Below the pieces are notes generated by a model. It saw only the letters and a list, made by a program, of their open reading frames with translations, was not told where the DNA came from and did no database searches. A stretch of 48,104 bases of DNA, taken from NCBI GenBank assembly GCA_003427395.1, contig BFEA01000019.1, forward strand, positions 1,604,805 to 1,652,908, in the 5' to 3' direction. Shown piece by piece: positions 1 through 9,670 of the stretch. A program made the position numbers and the translations under genes. This DNA comes from Chara braunii. Taxonomy: Eukaryota > Streptophyta > Charophyceae > Charales > Characeae. Within the stretch, counting starts at the first letter, position 1; each line of letters starts with the position of its first letter.

Positions 1-5
1 CCCCC

Positions 6-6
<1 letters not shown>

Positions 7-46
<40 letters not shown>

Positions 47-66
47 CCAATCAATCAATGAATCAA
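7..66. repeat. (CAAT)n tetranucleotide microsatellite
   Basis: A run of about fifteen CAAT/AATC units with two one-base interruptions opens the window. The following 200 bases are A/T tracts and then GC-rich sequence with repeated GGCCGC, with no supportable gene. Confidence 0.9.
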
Positions 67-476
67 CGGAAAAAAGAAAGAAAAGAAAAAAAAAAACACG
101 CGTTTTTTTTTTTTCAATTTCGTTCGATTTCGCCCATACACTCCCAATCAAAAGTTGATCTTTTTCGTTTTTTTTGTGTGTGGGGGGGTGGGGCTTGGGA
201 TGTGCCGCCACGTGGCATCTCCCGAATTTTGAAAGTCACTCCCCTGCGGCCGCCACGTGGCTTCAAAGCCGCGCGGCCGCGGCCGCGGACTTGGCCGCGC
301 TTGTCCGCCGCCGCAGGGGATTCATGGGTGCCATTTGGTTAATCGTCGTAAAAGGCGACTCGCGCGCCGCAACCGTGCAGGACCTGTGGCCATACCCGAA
401 CGTCAGCACCAATTCCGCTGCTACTCGTGTCAGACCGGGTTCTGAAATATCCTTCCCGAACTGCAACATCCTGCAC

Positions 477-665
477 CGATTCCATACCAAAGCCGAACCT
501 GGAAATCACCAATCTGGACTGCAGCAGCTGAGCCTTCACCATACCGGTGCCGGCCTGAAAATTACCAACCTGAACTGCACCAGCTGAGCCTTTACCATAC
601 CGGGGTCGGACCTGAAAATTACCAACCTGAACCGCACCAGCTGACCCTTTACCGTACCAGTGCCG
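477..665. repeat. Tandem repeat, 56-57 bp period, about 3.3 units
   Basis: Units start near 484, 541, 597 and 654. Each carries CCATACC(R), a GCCGG/GTCGG block, CCTGAAAATTACCAACCTGA (or a diverged form) and GCACCAGCTGA. The units differ by scattered substitutions. The open frames across it come from the repetition and resemble no known protein. Confidence 0.85.
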
Positions 666-669
666 GGTA

Positions 670-1500
670 TGAGGCAATCATCATACATTACCGCCGTCTC
701 TGCCGTTACCAATGTCGAATCAAAACCAGACTTGAGACATGTCGAATACCATCACCAGAAATATCAAATAATGAGGGTGATTCCATTAAAATTAAATACC
801 AAGGAAACCCGTTTTTCTCCTCCCTCCTACTGTTTTTAATTCTTTTTCTCATTTTTAATTTTAATAATAAAATTAATAATATCCGAGGCGTCATTTTCGT
901 GCCAATTGTGCAGCGTAAAAAGGACCGAGCCAAGGCCTACTCTCATATTACCGTCCCGTGACCAGTCGCGTCGGTTTTGGGCCCGGATCCGACGAAAACA
1001 ATAGGCACTAGGTGCAACAGACGCGGCCGTTTCTTTCATCGATTTCAAGCGTCAGTGTCGATACCTGACATGGAGAATATTAGGGGTCTCTTTCCAACCC
1101 CTAATTTCTGCCAACGGCTCGGACGAAAGTCGCGGTCAATCCCTTTTTAGGCAGATAATCTAAAGGTCAATCCTTCGGATTTCGGGTGGCTGACTGACCT
1201 TCGGCCGCCCGATACCGGAGCCGTCGTAATAGAAACGTGTGGATCGGACGGCCCAAGAGGCACCGCGCATGCCATCTGCCTTATGTTGCACGACATCTGC
1301 AGCCTTCGGCTCGGGAATAACCTGTCCCTTAGCCTTACAGACGAACCCGTCCCTTATTGCACCTATGCCCCTGAATCTTGCCACAGGAGATCTCAATTCC
1401 GACCTAGGACTCCACCCCAAATTCCGAAAAATCCTTGGCACACCCCTTTTCGCACTTCCGGGCCCCCCATCCCACTCCGATCAGGAAGTCGCACTGGGTG
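670..1500. other. Non-coding stretch, no recognisable gene
   Basis: Mixed-composition sequence with an A/T-rich pocket at 830-880. I see no motif-bearing reading frame, RNA gene or repeat that can be named. Confidence 0.5.
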
Positions 1501-1519
1501 TGAGGTTTCTGGGCGTCAC

Positions 1520-1699
1520 ACCGTACCAGAGGACGACTAGGCCACAAGTGGAAACATTACCGTTTCCAAAAACAAAAGAAAACGAAAAAAATTGGCAGAG
1601 GTACCATGGGACACAGGCTCGGCAAAGTCGGCGTGCACTGTAATTCAAGGTCGGTAAAAACAGGCTCGGAGGTACTGGTGGTTAAAAAAAAAAAAAAAA
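1520..1699 (+). mobile_element. SINE-like element S1, copy 1, with poly(A) tail
   Basis: The segment shares an ordered set of blocks with a minus-strand copy at 30902-31115: GGCCACAAGTGGAAACA, an A-rich linker, ACACAGGCTCG, TAATTCAAG, and AAAAACAGGCTCGGAGGTAC followed by TGGTGGTT and an A-run (1684-1699). Two dispersed copies in opposite orientation, both ending in poly(A), are what a retroposed short element gives. The 5' limit is uncertain and no clear Pol III A/B boxes were found, so it could also be the 3' end of a larger LINE. Confidence 0.6.
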
Positions 1700-1729
1700 G
1701 AAAAAGCGGATGACCAGCCCTAAGTTACA

Positions 1730-2159
1730 GGGTGTCGTTAGACACTCCTCGGGGCATCCTCGGGCTCCGAGGATGAATCCTCGGAAAAGTTTAGGGTTTT
1801 TGTAGTCTTCGTTCCACTCATCCTCGGAGCAATGTCAGAAAAAAAAAAGGAAAAAAAAAAGAAAAAAAGTTGTGCTTCAGGCTTTCAGCTAATAGGGTGT
1901 CGCCATAATCAGAATTCTCCGTTGTAACGTCTCTCTACGTGCATGCCCTCTCCTCTCCGTGAAACACGGATGCTCGGGCCCCAAAGGACCTCGCGAGGTC
2001 CTTTGGAGTCGAGGACGATTTGGCTGGGAAATCCTCGAAGCCCAAGGATTTGTCCTCGGAGTGTTTTCACATTTTCATTTCCGGTTTCATCTCCGAGGAC
2101 AGGTGGAACAAAGACGAAATCCTTGGAATCACGTCCCCGAGGAGTGTCGAACGACGCCC
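1730..2159. mobile_element. Non-autonomous TIR transposon K (3-bp TSD ACA)
   Basis: The left end GGGTGTCGTTAGACACTCC and the complement of the right end, GGGCGTCGTTCGACACTCC, agree at 23 of the first 25 positions, continuing into CTCGGGG on both sides. ACA occurs directly outside each end (1727-1729 and 2160-2162), as expected for a 3-bp target duplication. The interior has at least eight copies of TCCTCGG in either orientation and a perfect 26-bp palindrome at 1981-2006. There is no transposase. Length is 430 bp. Confidence 0.85.
1981..2006. repeat. Perfect 26-bp palindrome inside element K
   Basis: CCAAAGGACCTCG is followed directly by its exact reverse complement, with no loop. It lies near the middle of element K and could extrude as a cruciform or be a dyad binding site; function is unknown. 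Confidence 0.9.
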
Positions 2160-2545
2160 ACAGTCTGGTATCAAACACGGGACCTTATGTGAATTATGCA
2201 AGTGACCTAACCTATTGACCTACACTGTGAAATAGTCTGTAGCTGTGCTCTGCTGGGCTCGAGTAAGCCAGACTATGCAAGCCACCCAGCAGTCTCATGA
2301 CAACCCCGTAGACCAAGAACATCAGGATACCCACCATCGCCCAGTCCCCACATACAACAACCATGGACTACCCCTTGGGTGGTGTGCAGGCAGTGTCTGT
2401 TATAACTTACCTGCATCATCCCAAAGGGGTGTGTGTCCTGCCCTGCGTCATTCTAACACCCTGCCGGTGTCCATGCACAAGGCTGCGGAGTTTTGAACCC
2501 CCAACCTTATACCAGAATGCGCAATGAGCTAACCCCCCAACCAAA
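2160..2545 (-). mobile_element. tRNA-derived SINE-like sequence with two tRNA-like heads
   Basis: Read on the minus strand, 2542-2475 resembles a decayed tRNA gene: GGGGGGTTAGCTCATTGCG (A-box-like) is followed about 35 nt later by GGTTCAAAACTCC (B-box-like, one or two departures from GGTTCRANNCC). A second, weaker tRNA-like stretch lies at 2222-2163, with TAGGTCACTTG and then GTGTTTGATACCAGAC. No cloverleaf is complete, so these are Pol III promoter relics rather than tRNA genes. Element K abuts the second one at its ACA duplication. Confidence 0.45.
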
Positions 2546-2763
2546 AAAAAATAAAAAAAATAAAAAAAGGTCTAAATATACGAAGGGAAGCCCAGTAATG
2601 CACCCGGTCCTTGTTTTTTTTTTCTCTGAAAAGAGAAGAAGGAACAAGAGCAATAACTGGGACATCAACAACAATAGGGATCACGTGCCACATCGATTGC
2701 ACTCCATACCTCTAAAGATTTCCTTCAGGAGTTCTTTTGTCTTGAAGCAAACATCTTCTTTAG

Positions 2764-2806
2764 GACCATTTGTCCATTTGTACGAGTCACCTCGTGCAGG
2801 GGCCAA
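2764..2806 (-). pseudogene. Antisense U6 snRNA 3'-half fragment
   Basis: The plus strand reads GGACCATTTGTCCATTTG, then TACGAGTCACCTCGTGCAGGGGCCA. This follows the complement of the U6 3' half (GGACCATTTCTCGATTTG ... TGCGCAGGGGCCAT) with several substitutions. It ends exactly where the foldback element's left arm begins. The fragment is short and diverged, so assignment rests on its order and on a second U6 piece just beyond the foldback. Confidence 0.55.
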
Positions 2807-2953
2807 GTCCCACTAGCAGCGTTGAGCTACCTCAATGCCTGAATCTGGACGTGTTTGTGGAGAGGTGCAGTTCAGGAAACTCGACACCATTTCTACACAT
2901 CTCCGCTTTTTCCAGATTCAGGCGTTGAGGTAAGCTCAACGCTGCTAGTGGGG
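2802..2953. mobile_element. Foldback (giant hairpin) element, copy 1
   Basis: The left arm reads AAGTCCCACTAGCAGCGTTG, then AGCTACCTCAATGCCTGAATCTGGACG. It is repeated as a near-complement at the right end, leaving a loop of a few tens of bases. Each arm contains its own small palindrome (GCGTTGAGCTACCTCAACGC type). Two further copies lie at 45064-45232 and 45876-46080. It has no ORF. Both flanks of this copy are antisense U6-like sequence. Confidence 0.85.
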
Positions 2954-3016
2954 AAAAATTTGGACCATTTCTCGGTTTATGTGTGTCATCCTTCCGCAGG
3001 GGGTCATGCTAATCTT
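2954..3016 (-). pseudogene. Antisense U6 snRNA 3'-half
   Basis: Read on the minus strand this gives GAAGATTAGCATGACCCCCT, then GCGGAAGGATGACACACATAAACCGAGAAATGGTCCAAATTT. That is the U6 core from the GAUUAGCAUGG segment to the 3' end, with a handful of changes. The U6 5' third is missing, so it is a truncated copy. It abuts the right arm of foldback copy 1. Confidence 0.85.
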
Positions 3017-3119
3017 CCTTTCCTCGTCGCCCATTCGGGCCCACCCCCACACCCCTAACGAGCAGAGAAACAATGTAGTGAAGCCCTACGGTCCCCTCTG
3101 TTGTAAAAACAAAAACCAA

Positions 3120-3241
3120 CGGCCTGGCTGCACTATTCTCGACATGCACAAAAGACAAAAATTGTGGTAGTGTATCTTTCCATGTTCTACGTGACGATTC
3201 ACTTTCGTTTTGCACATGTCGAGAGTGGTGGAGCGAGGCCC
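3120..3241. mobile_element. Short foldback/TIR element G (3-bp TSD CAA)
   Basis: The left end (C)GGCCTGGCTGCACTATTC and the complement of the right end, GGGCCTCGCTCCACCACTC, continue into TCGACATG...CAAAA on both sides, matching at about 27 of 34 positions. CAA lies immediately outside both ends (3117-3119, 3242-3244). At 122 bp it is nearly all inverted repeat. The GGGCCTCG terminus is shared with elements D, F and I. Confidence 0.75.
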
Positions 3242-3389
3242 CAAGAAAAGAAAAATAAATAATGCAGCAAAAAAAAGCAGGGGTCCCCTGTATAAGCCTT
3301 AGGAGTAGTGGTAGGTAGGTGGGTAGTGAAGCTGACTTGAAAGAATTTGAAAGATGATGAAAGATTTGAGAGAAGAATATAGCGTAGTT

Positions 3390-3486
3390 TATATATATAT
3401 CGTCACAAACAGAACTGCCCGGTAAACCGTAGGCATATATATATATATATCGTCACAAACAGAACTGCCCGGTAAACCGTAGGCAG
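3390..3486. repeat. 49-bp tandem duplication with (TA)n spacer
   Basis: CGTCACAAACAGAACTGCCC plus GGTAAACCGTAGGCA occurs twice, starting at 3402 and 3451, each preceded by a (TA)n run. A third partial CGTCACAAATA occurs at 3540. The flanks are AT- and AG-rich, with no gene visible from 3245 to 3800. Confidence 0.9.
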
Positions 3487-3809
3487 AGAGAGAGAAGAGG
3501 ACAACAAACGAGGGGCTGTGACAAACTGTTTATATATATCGTCACAAATATATATATATTAAATAAAAGAAAGGAAAAAAAGCAAGTGCATCCACCGATA
3601 GAAGTTGACAAAATCATCCGTTGCTATGAATAGTAAGGGACGAATCCAGCCACGTTCTGCGGGAAGATGCACTCCTATCGTTTTTCAATCCGTGAATTGT
3701 TTTTGGATTCGTGAGTGGTGTGGCGAGGCCTTTCCTCTACCTTTTCTTTCCTCTTTCGTATACGGACATACCTTTTCTTTCCTCTTTCGGATACGTACAC
3801 TTACCGAAC

Positions 3810-3967
3810 ACGCGGAGTCACTCGACTGCGCGAATTTTTTTTTTTTTTTTTTTTTTTTCTGCGCGAAATTCTACATGTCTGTGGAGCTGATAAACGGTCC
3901 CGACACATTCAAAATGTTGGACATCCATGCTACACTCCAGAATCCAGATACATGTAGAACGGAGCGA
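3810..3967. mobile_element. Remnant related to element I, split by a T-tract
   Basis: Sequence after the T-tract (ATTCTACATGTCTGTGGA ... CATTCAAAATGTTGGACATC ... CCAGATACATGTAGAACG, then GAGCGAGGCC) runs parallel to element I at 45281-45431. The right terminus GAGCGAGGCC is that of the GGGCCTCG family. The left end is degenerate and no target duplication was found. Confidence 0.5.
3826..3867. mobile_element. Tail-only retroposition scar: 24-nt T-tract in a 9-bp direct repeat
   Basis: A pure T-tract (3835-3858) is flanked by exact copies of CTGCGCGAA at 3826-3834 and 3859-3867. Target-primed reverse transcription that copies only a poly(A) tail would leave exactly this. Chance or a homopolymer expansion inside an existing duplication are the alternatives. 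Confidence 0.55.
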
Positions 3968-3982
3968 GGCCGATTTTCACAA

Positions 3983-4605
<623 letters not shown>

Positions 4606-4733
4606 TGCCCCCCTCCCTCCCCATTTTGTCGGACATAAACGTGCGGACACATATTACACATTTGCGCAATGCCATGTGCAACCGCACGTTTCCTGTCGTT
4701 TTCTTGCGTGGTTTCCCGTCGTTTCTTCCCGGG

Positions 4734-5403
4734 TTTTTTTTTTTTTTTTTTTTTTTTTTCAACCTTCAATTTTATTCCAAAACAATTGAAGAGAGGCTGG
4801 GGACCTCACAATTCAACCCGGAGTTATCCCGGCAGCATCAGCCGGTTTAGCTTCAGTTGCACCGCTCGTACTAAAAGCCTTATAAAAAACAACCCAGAAG
4901 CCCATTGACTAATTTTCAATCCAACGGCGCTAATTAACCTACCTAAGCTGTCCACATCTAAGGACACCATAAATAACAAAAGACTAAAACTCTCTACTCC
5001 AATCCAAAGCTAAGATCTCTCGGCTAAAGCAACCTCTAACTAATATATCCTCCTCTTCTAGTACCCCTACCCCCTAGTGTATCTTGACTTCTGTAACATT
5101 CAGCACATAGCACAGCGGCCTAATAGGCGGTTTATAGTACCAACTATATGACAAAGAGACTACTTGCCTGGCAGGTGGCAAACTTCACCTGTGAGGCCGG
5201 GCCAGGCTGTTACTACAAAACAAAACAAACAAACCATTCTAATCGTCTGAACTAATGCAAAAGCAACTATCAACAGAAACAATTTACGCTTACAACCCAA
5301 CCCCATTTCTTTTCATACCTTATTGCAGCAGCTAACACAGGCAGCACTGCTAGAGTCCCAGAAATACTCAGTGGCCTATCTGCGGCCCATCGGGGAGGAC
5401 TGA
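4734..5403 (-). other. LINE-1 3' UTR and poly(A) tail
   Basis: Non-coding sequence follows the ORF2 stop on the minus strand and ends in a 26-nt A-tract (T on plus, 4734-4759). It includes a small hairpin around 5173-5192 (CAGGTGGCAAACTTCACCTG). No other gene was seen. Confidence 0.75.
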
Positions 5404-7361
5404 TCACTCGCTAGTGCCCTGGAGGTGCCAATCTGCAATCTTCAGGTCTCCTACCGCCGTAATTACAGCCACGTCCTTAGACTTACCCCACGTCTGGGTA
5501 AACCAGAAGCGGTTCTTGCGAGTCTGGGCTCGATGGTACCAGTCTGCTCGAATCGTCTGCCTAATTGTAGACTTCACCAGGGCCACCTGAGCCTGGAAGG
5601 TAAGCGGCTCTTGCGGAAACGTTGCTTTGTTTCGTGCTTTCCACAGTACTTCCATGATGATACCTCGGCAAGCCAGGGCGACATATGCCCAGCCCTTAGA
5701 ATAGTCCAGATCAAGGGGGGTTAAGCCATGAAGGGTCCACTCTTGAGTCCAGCCAAAGTCTGCACCTGCAATCTGTCTCCACCTGTCTTTCCACCAATCC
5801 CACAGCTGGAGAGAGAAAGGGCAATAGAGCCAAATGTGGGACGCGTTCTCCCAACCCCATTTACATCTAGCACACTGTTCTTCTAGGACCATGCCCTTCG
5901 CTACCAACCAGGAGGCCGAGGGGGTGACCAGAAGTGATTGAAGCCAAATTAGGCCAGCTTGTTTCTGCGATACCATAAATTTGAGCCCCCGCCATAGACC
6001 GTAGAGATCCAGGTTACCCAAACTGAAGCGTGGTTCCTTGTTCAGTCTTTCTGATGCTGTGACCACCGGCTGCTTCTTTACTGTAGCTTGTAGAATCTGG
6101 GCGCCTGTTTTAGTCTTATGGAAGCAGACTGGGAGAAGCAGATCTGCTTTCATCTTGTTTTTCCAACCATACAGGAGGGGTTCCACGTGGAGCGCAGAGG
6201 CATCCCCTGCCACCAACAGAGCTTCTTCCTTCTCACCTTCTTCCTTGAGCCACACTCGACATTCCCGTAGCCCAGTCGTTGAATGTATAGTTTTTTCTCC
6301 TTTCCTACTGAGCAACGGGGTCGATGCAGGCCATCTTGTTGCTTTCTTCTCCCAGACCTGGACTTTAAACCCCTGTGGTAAGTCCGGGCCTATCACCCTC
6401 AGGACGCAACTATTCTCTAACGGATCCACGAGCCAAGCCCCCTGGCTATGTTGCGCATCCTGAGGCAATTGAGCTAACCAATACTCAGGGATACAACTTT
6501 TAAAAAGGTCAAAATTTTGCTCAATATTCCTCAGACGCAGCAGTCTTTTTTTCAGGTCCCTCAAAGAAAGCCATGCATCAGCCTCAATATCCCATAGGTC
6601 CTTGATCTGTACTATTCCCTTCTCCACCCAGGCTTTCCCAAAGCTAACCGGGCTCCCATCCGCCTTCAGGCAGGAGCCTGTATTAGAGACTATAAAGGGA
6701 TTCTCAAATATAATCTGATCAAGAACTTCTCCCCTAGTCTCCGGCGGCCGAAGAGTCTCAGGGAAGAGCTTTTGCCATGCATACAAGATATTTGGCCAAA
6801 GCCTAGACTTTGGTTTACGAGCTGAGAAAGACCGGATGAACAAGCAGGGCCAGACATCTGTAGCTCTAGACAGATCCCACTCCTTAGCTAGTATATATTC
6901 ACCCAGTCTTACCCAAAGCTTTGAGCGATTCCCAAAAGTTGCCGTCACCACCCATTTACACAATAAAGCCCAATTTTGTTGTAGGGGGTCCAAGATTCCC
7001 AACCCCCCCTGCTCTCGAGGAAGAGTCACCGTTTCCCAGGCCACCTTCCATATAAACCCTTGTCGCTGTGAGGCTACGGGCTTCCACAGGTAGCGGGCAG
7101 CCTCTCTTTTGATACGCTTGTGTGCACTTTCACCCAGAAGATGGACAGAGAGGGGAAACCAAAGAATTGAGAAGGCTGCTGAAGTAAGAACCAAGGCTCA
7201 TCCAAACAGAGATAATCTGAAGTTTCGGCCCCAACCTGCGATCCTGGCTGAAACTTTGTCTGCAAGAATAGAATCTTGAGCTGTCGAGCAGTCAGAGAAA
7301 GCCACCTGCACCCCCAAAAATCATTCTGAAGAATCAGCAGGGACTTGCTTAAGACCCCCAA
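5404..7361 (-). pseudogene. LINE-1 ORF2 C-terminal part (post-RT region and zf-RVT)
   Basis: This continues ORF2 after the RT palm. The first part (7361-7195) is covered by shifting frames and a TGA at about 7195-7197. A 596-residue frame then runs to the stop at 5404. Visible marks are LPREQGGLGILDP, shared with LINE-2 and LINE-4, and a zf-RVT-type motif, CARCKWGWENASHIWLYCPF (Cys-x2-Cys ... His-x4-Cys). In this family the zf-RVT domain is thought to bind nucleic acid during target-primed reverse transcription. The frame breaks near 7195-7369 mean no single ORF2 protein can be made from this copy. Confidence 0.85.
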
Positions 7362-7368
7362 TCCACAC

Positions 7369-7862
7369 TCAACTCCTTAGTGGGGGGAAGAAAGAAACTT
7401 CATTTGTCCCAGTTAATGGAAGCTTCTGACAAGAGCAATAAGTGTCAATAGTGCTTCTAAGTTCTTGAAGGGCTTCAGGGTTATTCTCACAAGCTACTGT
7501 TAAATCATCTGCAATTGCCCCGCCCTTCCATTCCAAGGCAGGGGTTAGTTTCAAGCCCGCTATAGCAGGATTGTTTCTAATGTTATCCAACAAAGTCTCT
7601 AACTGAAGAACAAACAACAGGGGTGCCAAAGGGCAGCCCTGTCTTAATGAGCGGGTCAACTGGAATTCATCAGAAAGCCAACCATTAACTATTACCACCG
7701 AGGAGGCCTGTTCATAAGCTTGCTTTAACCCAAGTCCTGAAACCGGGGCCAAAACCCAACTTTTGTAGGGTGGTGTGAACAAAGCTCCACCCCACCCGGT
7801 CATAGGCCTTTTCCATATCAAGGAGGAGAATTGCGACATCCCTTTTCTCCTTGCCAATAAGC
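7369..7862 (-). pseudogene. LINE-1 ORF2 reverse transcriptase palm
   Basis: Reading past a TAG at 7862-7864 in the upstream frame gives LLLDMEKAYDRVGW, the first catalytic aspartate block of RT. A frameshift near 7710-7730 leads into SLRQGCPLAPLLFVLQ and then AIADDLTVA, the equivalent of the YADD active-site box with Ile-Ala in place of Phe/Tyr-Ala. Both catalytic-aspartate regions are therefore present but in different frames. The role in the family is to copy the element RNA at the nicked target. The copy is inactivated by one stop and at least one indel here. Confidence 0.9.
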
Positions 7863-9670
7863 TACAGGGCCTGTATTGTTGATATAATATTATCAAAGAT
7901 GGAACGACCTTTCACAAAGGCCCCTTGCTCCCAGCCAATCAGGTCTGGAAGAAGTATTGCTAGGCGCAGGGCCAGGGTTTTAGCAAACAATTTATATGTG
8001 ACGTTCAAGACCGAAATCGGTCTCCAATTTCGCACATCTCTTTTATCTCCTTTTTTGTACATCAGAGAGATCATCCCCTGTGTAAAGCCCTTTGGGAAGG
8101 AACCTGTATGGAGGACCTTACTATATATATCACAGAGGAAAAGGGCAAAAGCCCCCCATGTGGCCAAGAAAAACTCAATCGGGAGACCGTCCAAGCCAGG
8201 GCACTTGCCCTTAGCCATGGCCTTTGCAGCCCGTAAAATCTCTTGTTCATCCATAGGTCTGTTAAGTTCTCTAGCCGCCGCTTGGGATATAGACTTTTTC
8301 GTGCCGTCCCAGAACTGGGAGATCTCTGTCATGTCCAAATAAGGAGGGTCAAAGGGGCGGCGCGTGGTGACAATATCTCTATAGTATTCCAACGCGTAAC
8401 TACACATCTGAACAGTATCTATAGCTATGGGTGCTGTCGAATCAAAAGGGTGAGAGAGTTCTCTAATCAAGGATTTAGACTGCCTTTGGATGAGGGAGCG
8501 AAAAGTCATTTTGGTCATCCTGTCGTAGCCCACAATCCCCCGAAGTTTCAAAAATTTCAGCCATTCTGATTGTTTCTGGATTTCTAGAGCTTCCAACTGA
8601 AGCATAGCATCCTTACGGATGCCCGACCAATGGAAGTCTGAGAAGGAGTCCCTCCCCATTTCAGACTCTGCTTGTGAGATGAGTTTTATCAAGGATTTTT
8701 CCTTCCAATTACGTTTTGCTGCCTTCATCCTTGAAAAGGTCATCAAAGCATGTCTTACTATGGCTATGCTTGTATCCGCCCATAGGGAGAGCTCAGGGAA
8801 TAGATCTTTAGCAAGCATCCACTTAGCCATATGGGTATCGACCCATTCAATAATGCCTGGGTCCTTGAGATGATTGGTATTTAATCTGAAAGGTGGCCGG
8901 TGTCTATCAATAGTATCTTTGGGCAGGACATCCAACAGGACCGGGTGGTGGTCAGAGAGTGAGCCTGAGCCCACCTCACACCACATACTCCGGTCCCAAA
9001 GGGCGCCTCTTACCAAGAAGAAATCCAAACGCTTTCTAGGGGCCAGGGCCGTCGGGGTAGGAGGGGGCCCATACCATGTAAACCCATTTGCCTCCGGATT
9101 AAATATCCTGAAAGCATCACTTAAGTTGAGAGATTCACTTAAGGAAATGAGCATTAGGGAGTCAGTCCTTAAAGGTTTTACCGCTAAGGAATCCAGCCCA
9201 ACATTCAATATTGTGTTCCAATCACCACAGAGGATAAGATTGTCAACGTCTGGCATACAACCTGAAAGATTTGCGAAAAAACTTATTCGTAAAGGATATT
9301 CCACTGGGGCGTATACCGTCATAACAGCCCACTCCTCTGAGTCAATTGAAAACTTCATGCAGGCCCACCGACCTTCCGCGTCGTTATGTTGATCGATGAT
9401 AGTAATGTCTAAGTCTTTATTGATAAGAATTGCAACCCCCCCTTTGGAGCCAGCCGCCGGGGACCAGACCTGTGGCCCATCCCACCATCGCTGAATGGAA
9501 GCAATCTTTGCCTGGTTCAACTTAGTTTCCTGTAAACAGGCTATCTGCACATTTAATGAATGAATCTTTGCTTTAAATCTTGATTTCTTAAATTTTTTTG
9601 CAGTGTCTCCAAAGCCGCGGACATTCCAGGTATGTAGTCTGATCCTACTTGGTAGGACCATGACCAGCAC
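7862..9670 (-). CDS. LINE-1 ORF2 N-terminal part: AP-like endonuclease and RT fingers
   Basis: A 602-residue open frame starts at an ATG that overlaps the ORF1 stop by 26 nt. The endonuclease/exonuclease/phosphatase fold is recognisable from RLHTWNVRGFG (Asn), CLQETKLNQ (catalytic Glu), TVYAPVEY (Tyr), CGDWNTILN (Asp, Asn), RLDFFLVRG (Asp) and SDHHPVLLD (Asp-His). All expected catalytic residues are retained in the first 250 residues. From about residue 490 it enters RT with KGKCPGLDGLPIEFF, LMYKKGDKRDVRNWRPISVL and GAFVKGRSIFDNII. It ends at a TAG in the middle of RT, so the full polyprotein is broken. The family's role is to nick target DNA and prime cDNA synthesis. Confidence 0.9.
   Translation of the reverse strand: MLVMVLPSRIRLHTWNVRGFGDTAKKFKKSRFKAKIHSLNVQIACLQETKLNQAKIASIQRWWDGPQVWSPAAGSKGGVAILINKDLDITIIDQHNDAEGRWACMKFSIDSEEWAVMTVYAPVEYPLRISFFANLSGCMPDVDNLILCGDWNTILNVGLDSLAVKPLRTDSLMLISLSESLNLSDAFRIFNPEANGFTWYGPPPTPTALAPRKRLDFFLVRGALWDRSMWCEVGSGSLSDHHPVLLDVLPKDTIDRHRPPFRLNTNHLKDPGIIEWVDTHMAKWMLAKDLFPELSLWADTSIAIVRHALMTFSRMKAAKRNWKEKSLIKLISQAESEMGRDSFSDFHWSGIRKDAMLQLEALEIQKQSEWLKFLKLRGIVGYDRMTKMTFRSLIQRQSKSLIRELSHPFDSTAPIAIDTVQMCSYALEYYRDIVTTRRPFDPPYLDMTEISQFWDGTKKSISQAAARELNRPMDEQEILRAAKAMAKGKCPGLDGLPIEFFLATWGAFALFLCDIYSKVLHTGSFPKGFTQGMISLMYKKGDKRDVRNWRPISVLNVTYKLFAKTLALRLAILLPDLIGWEQGAFVKGRSIFDNIISTIQAL

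Noticed and set aside
1-66. Telomere-like repeat at the window start
   Set aside because: CAAT units are not a known telomere motif (plant telomeres are TTTAGGG). It is a simple tetranucleotide microsatellite.
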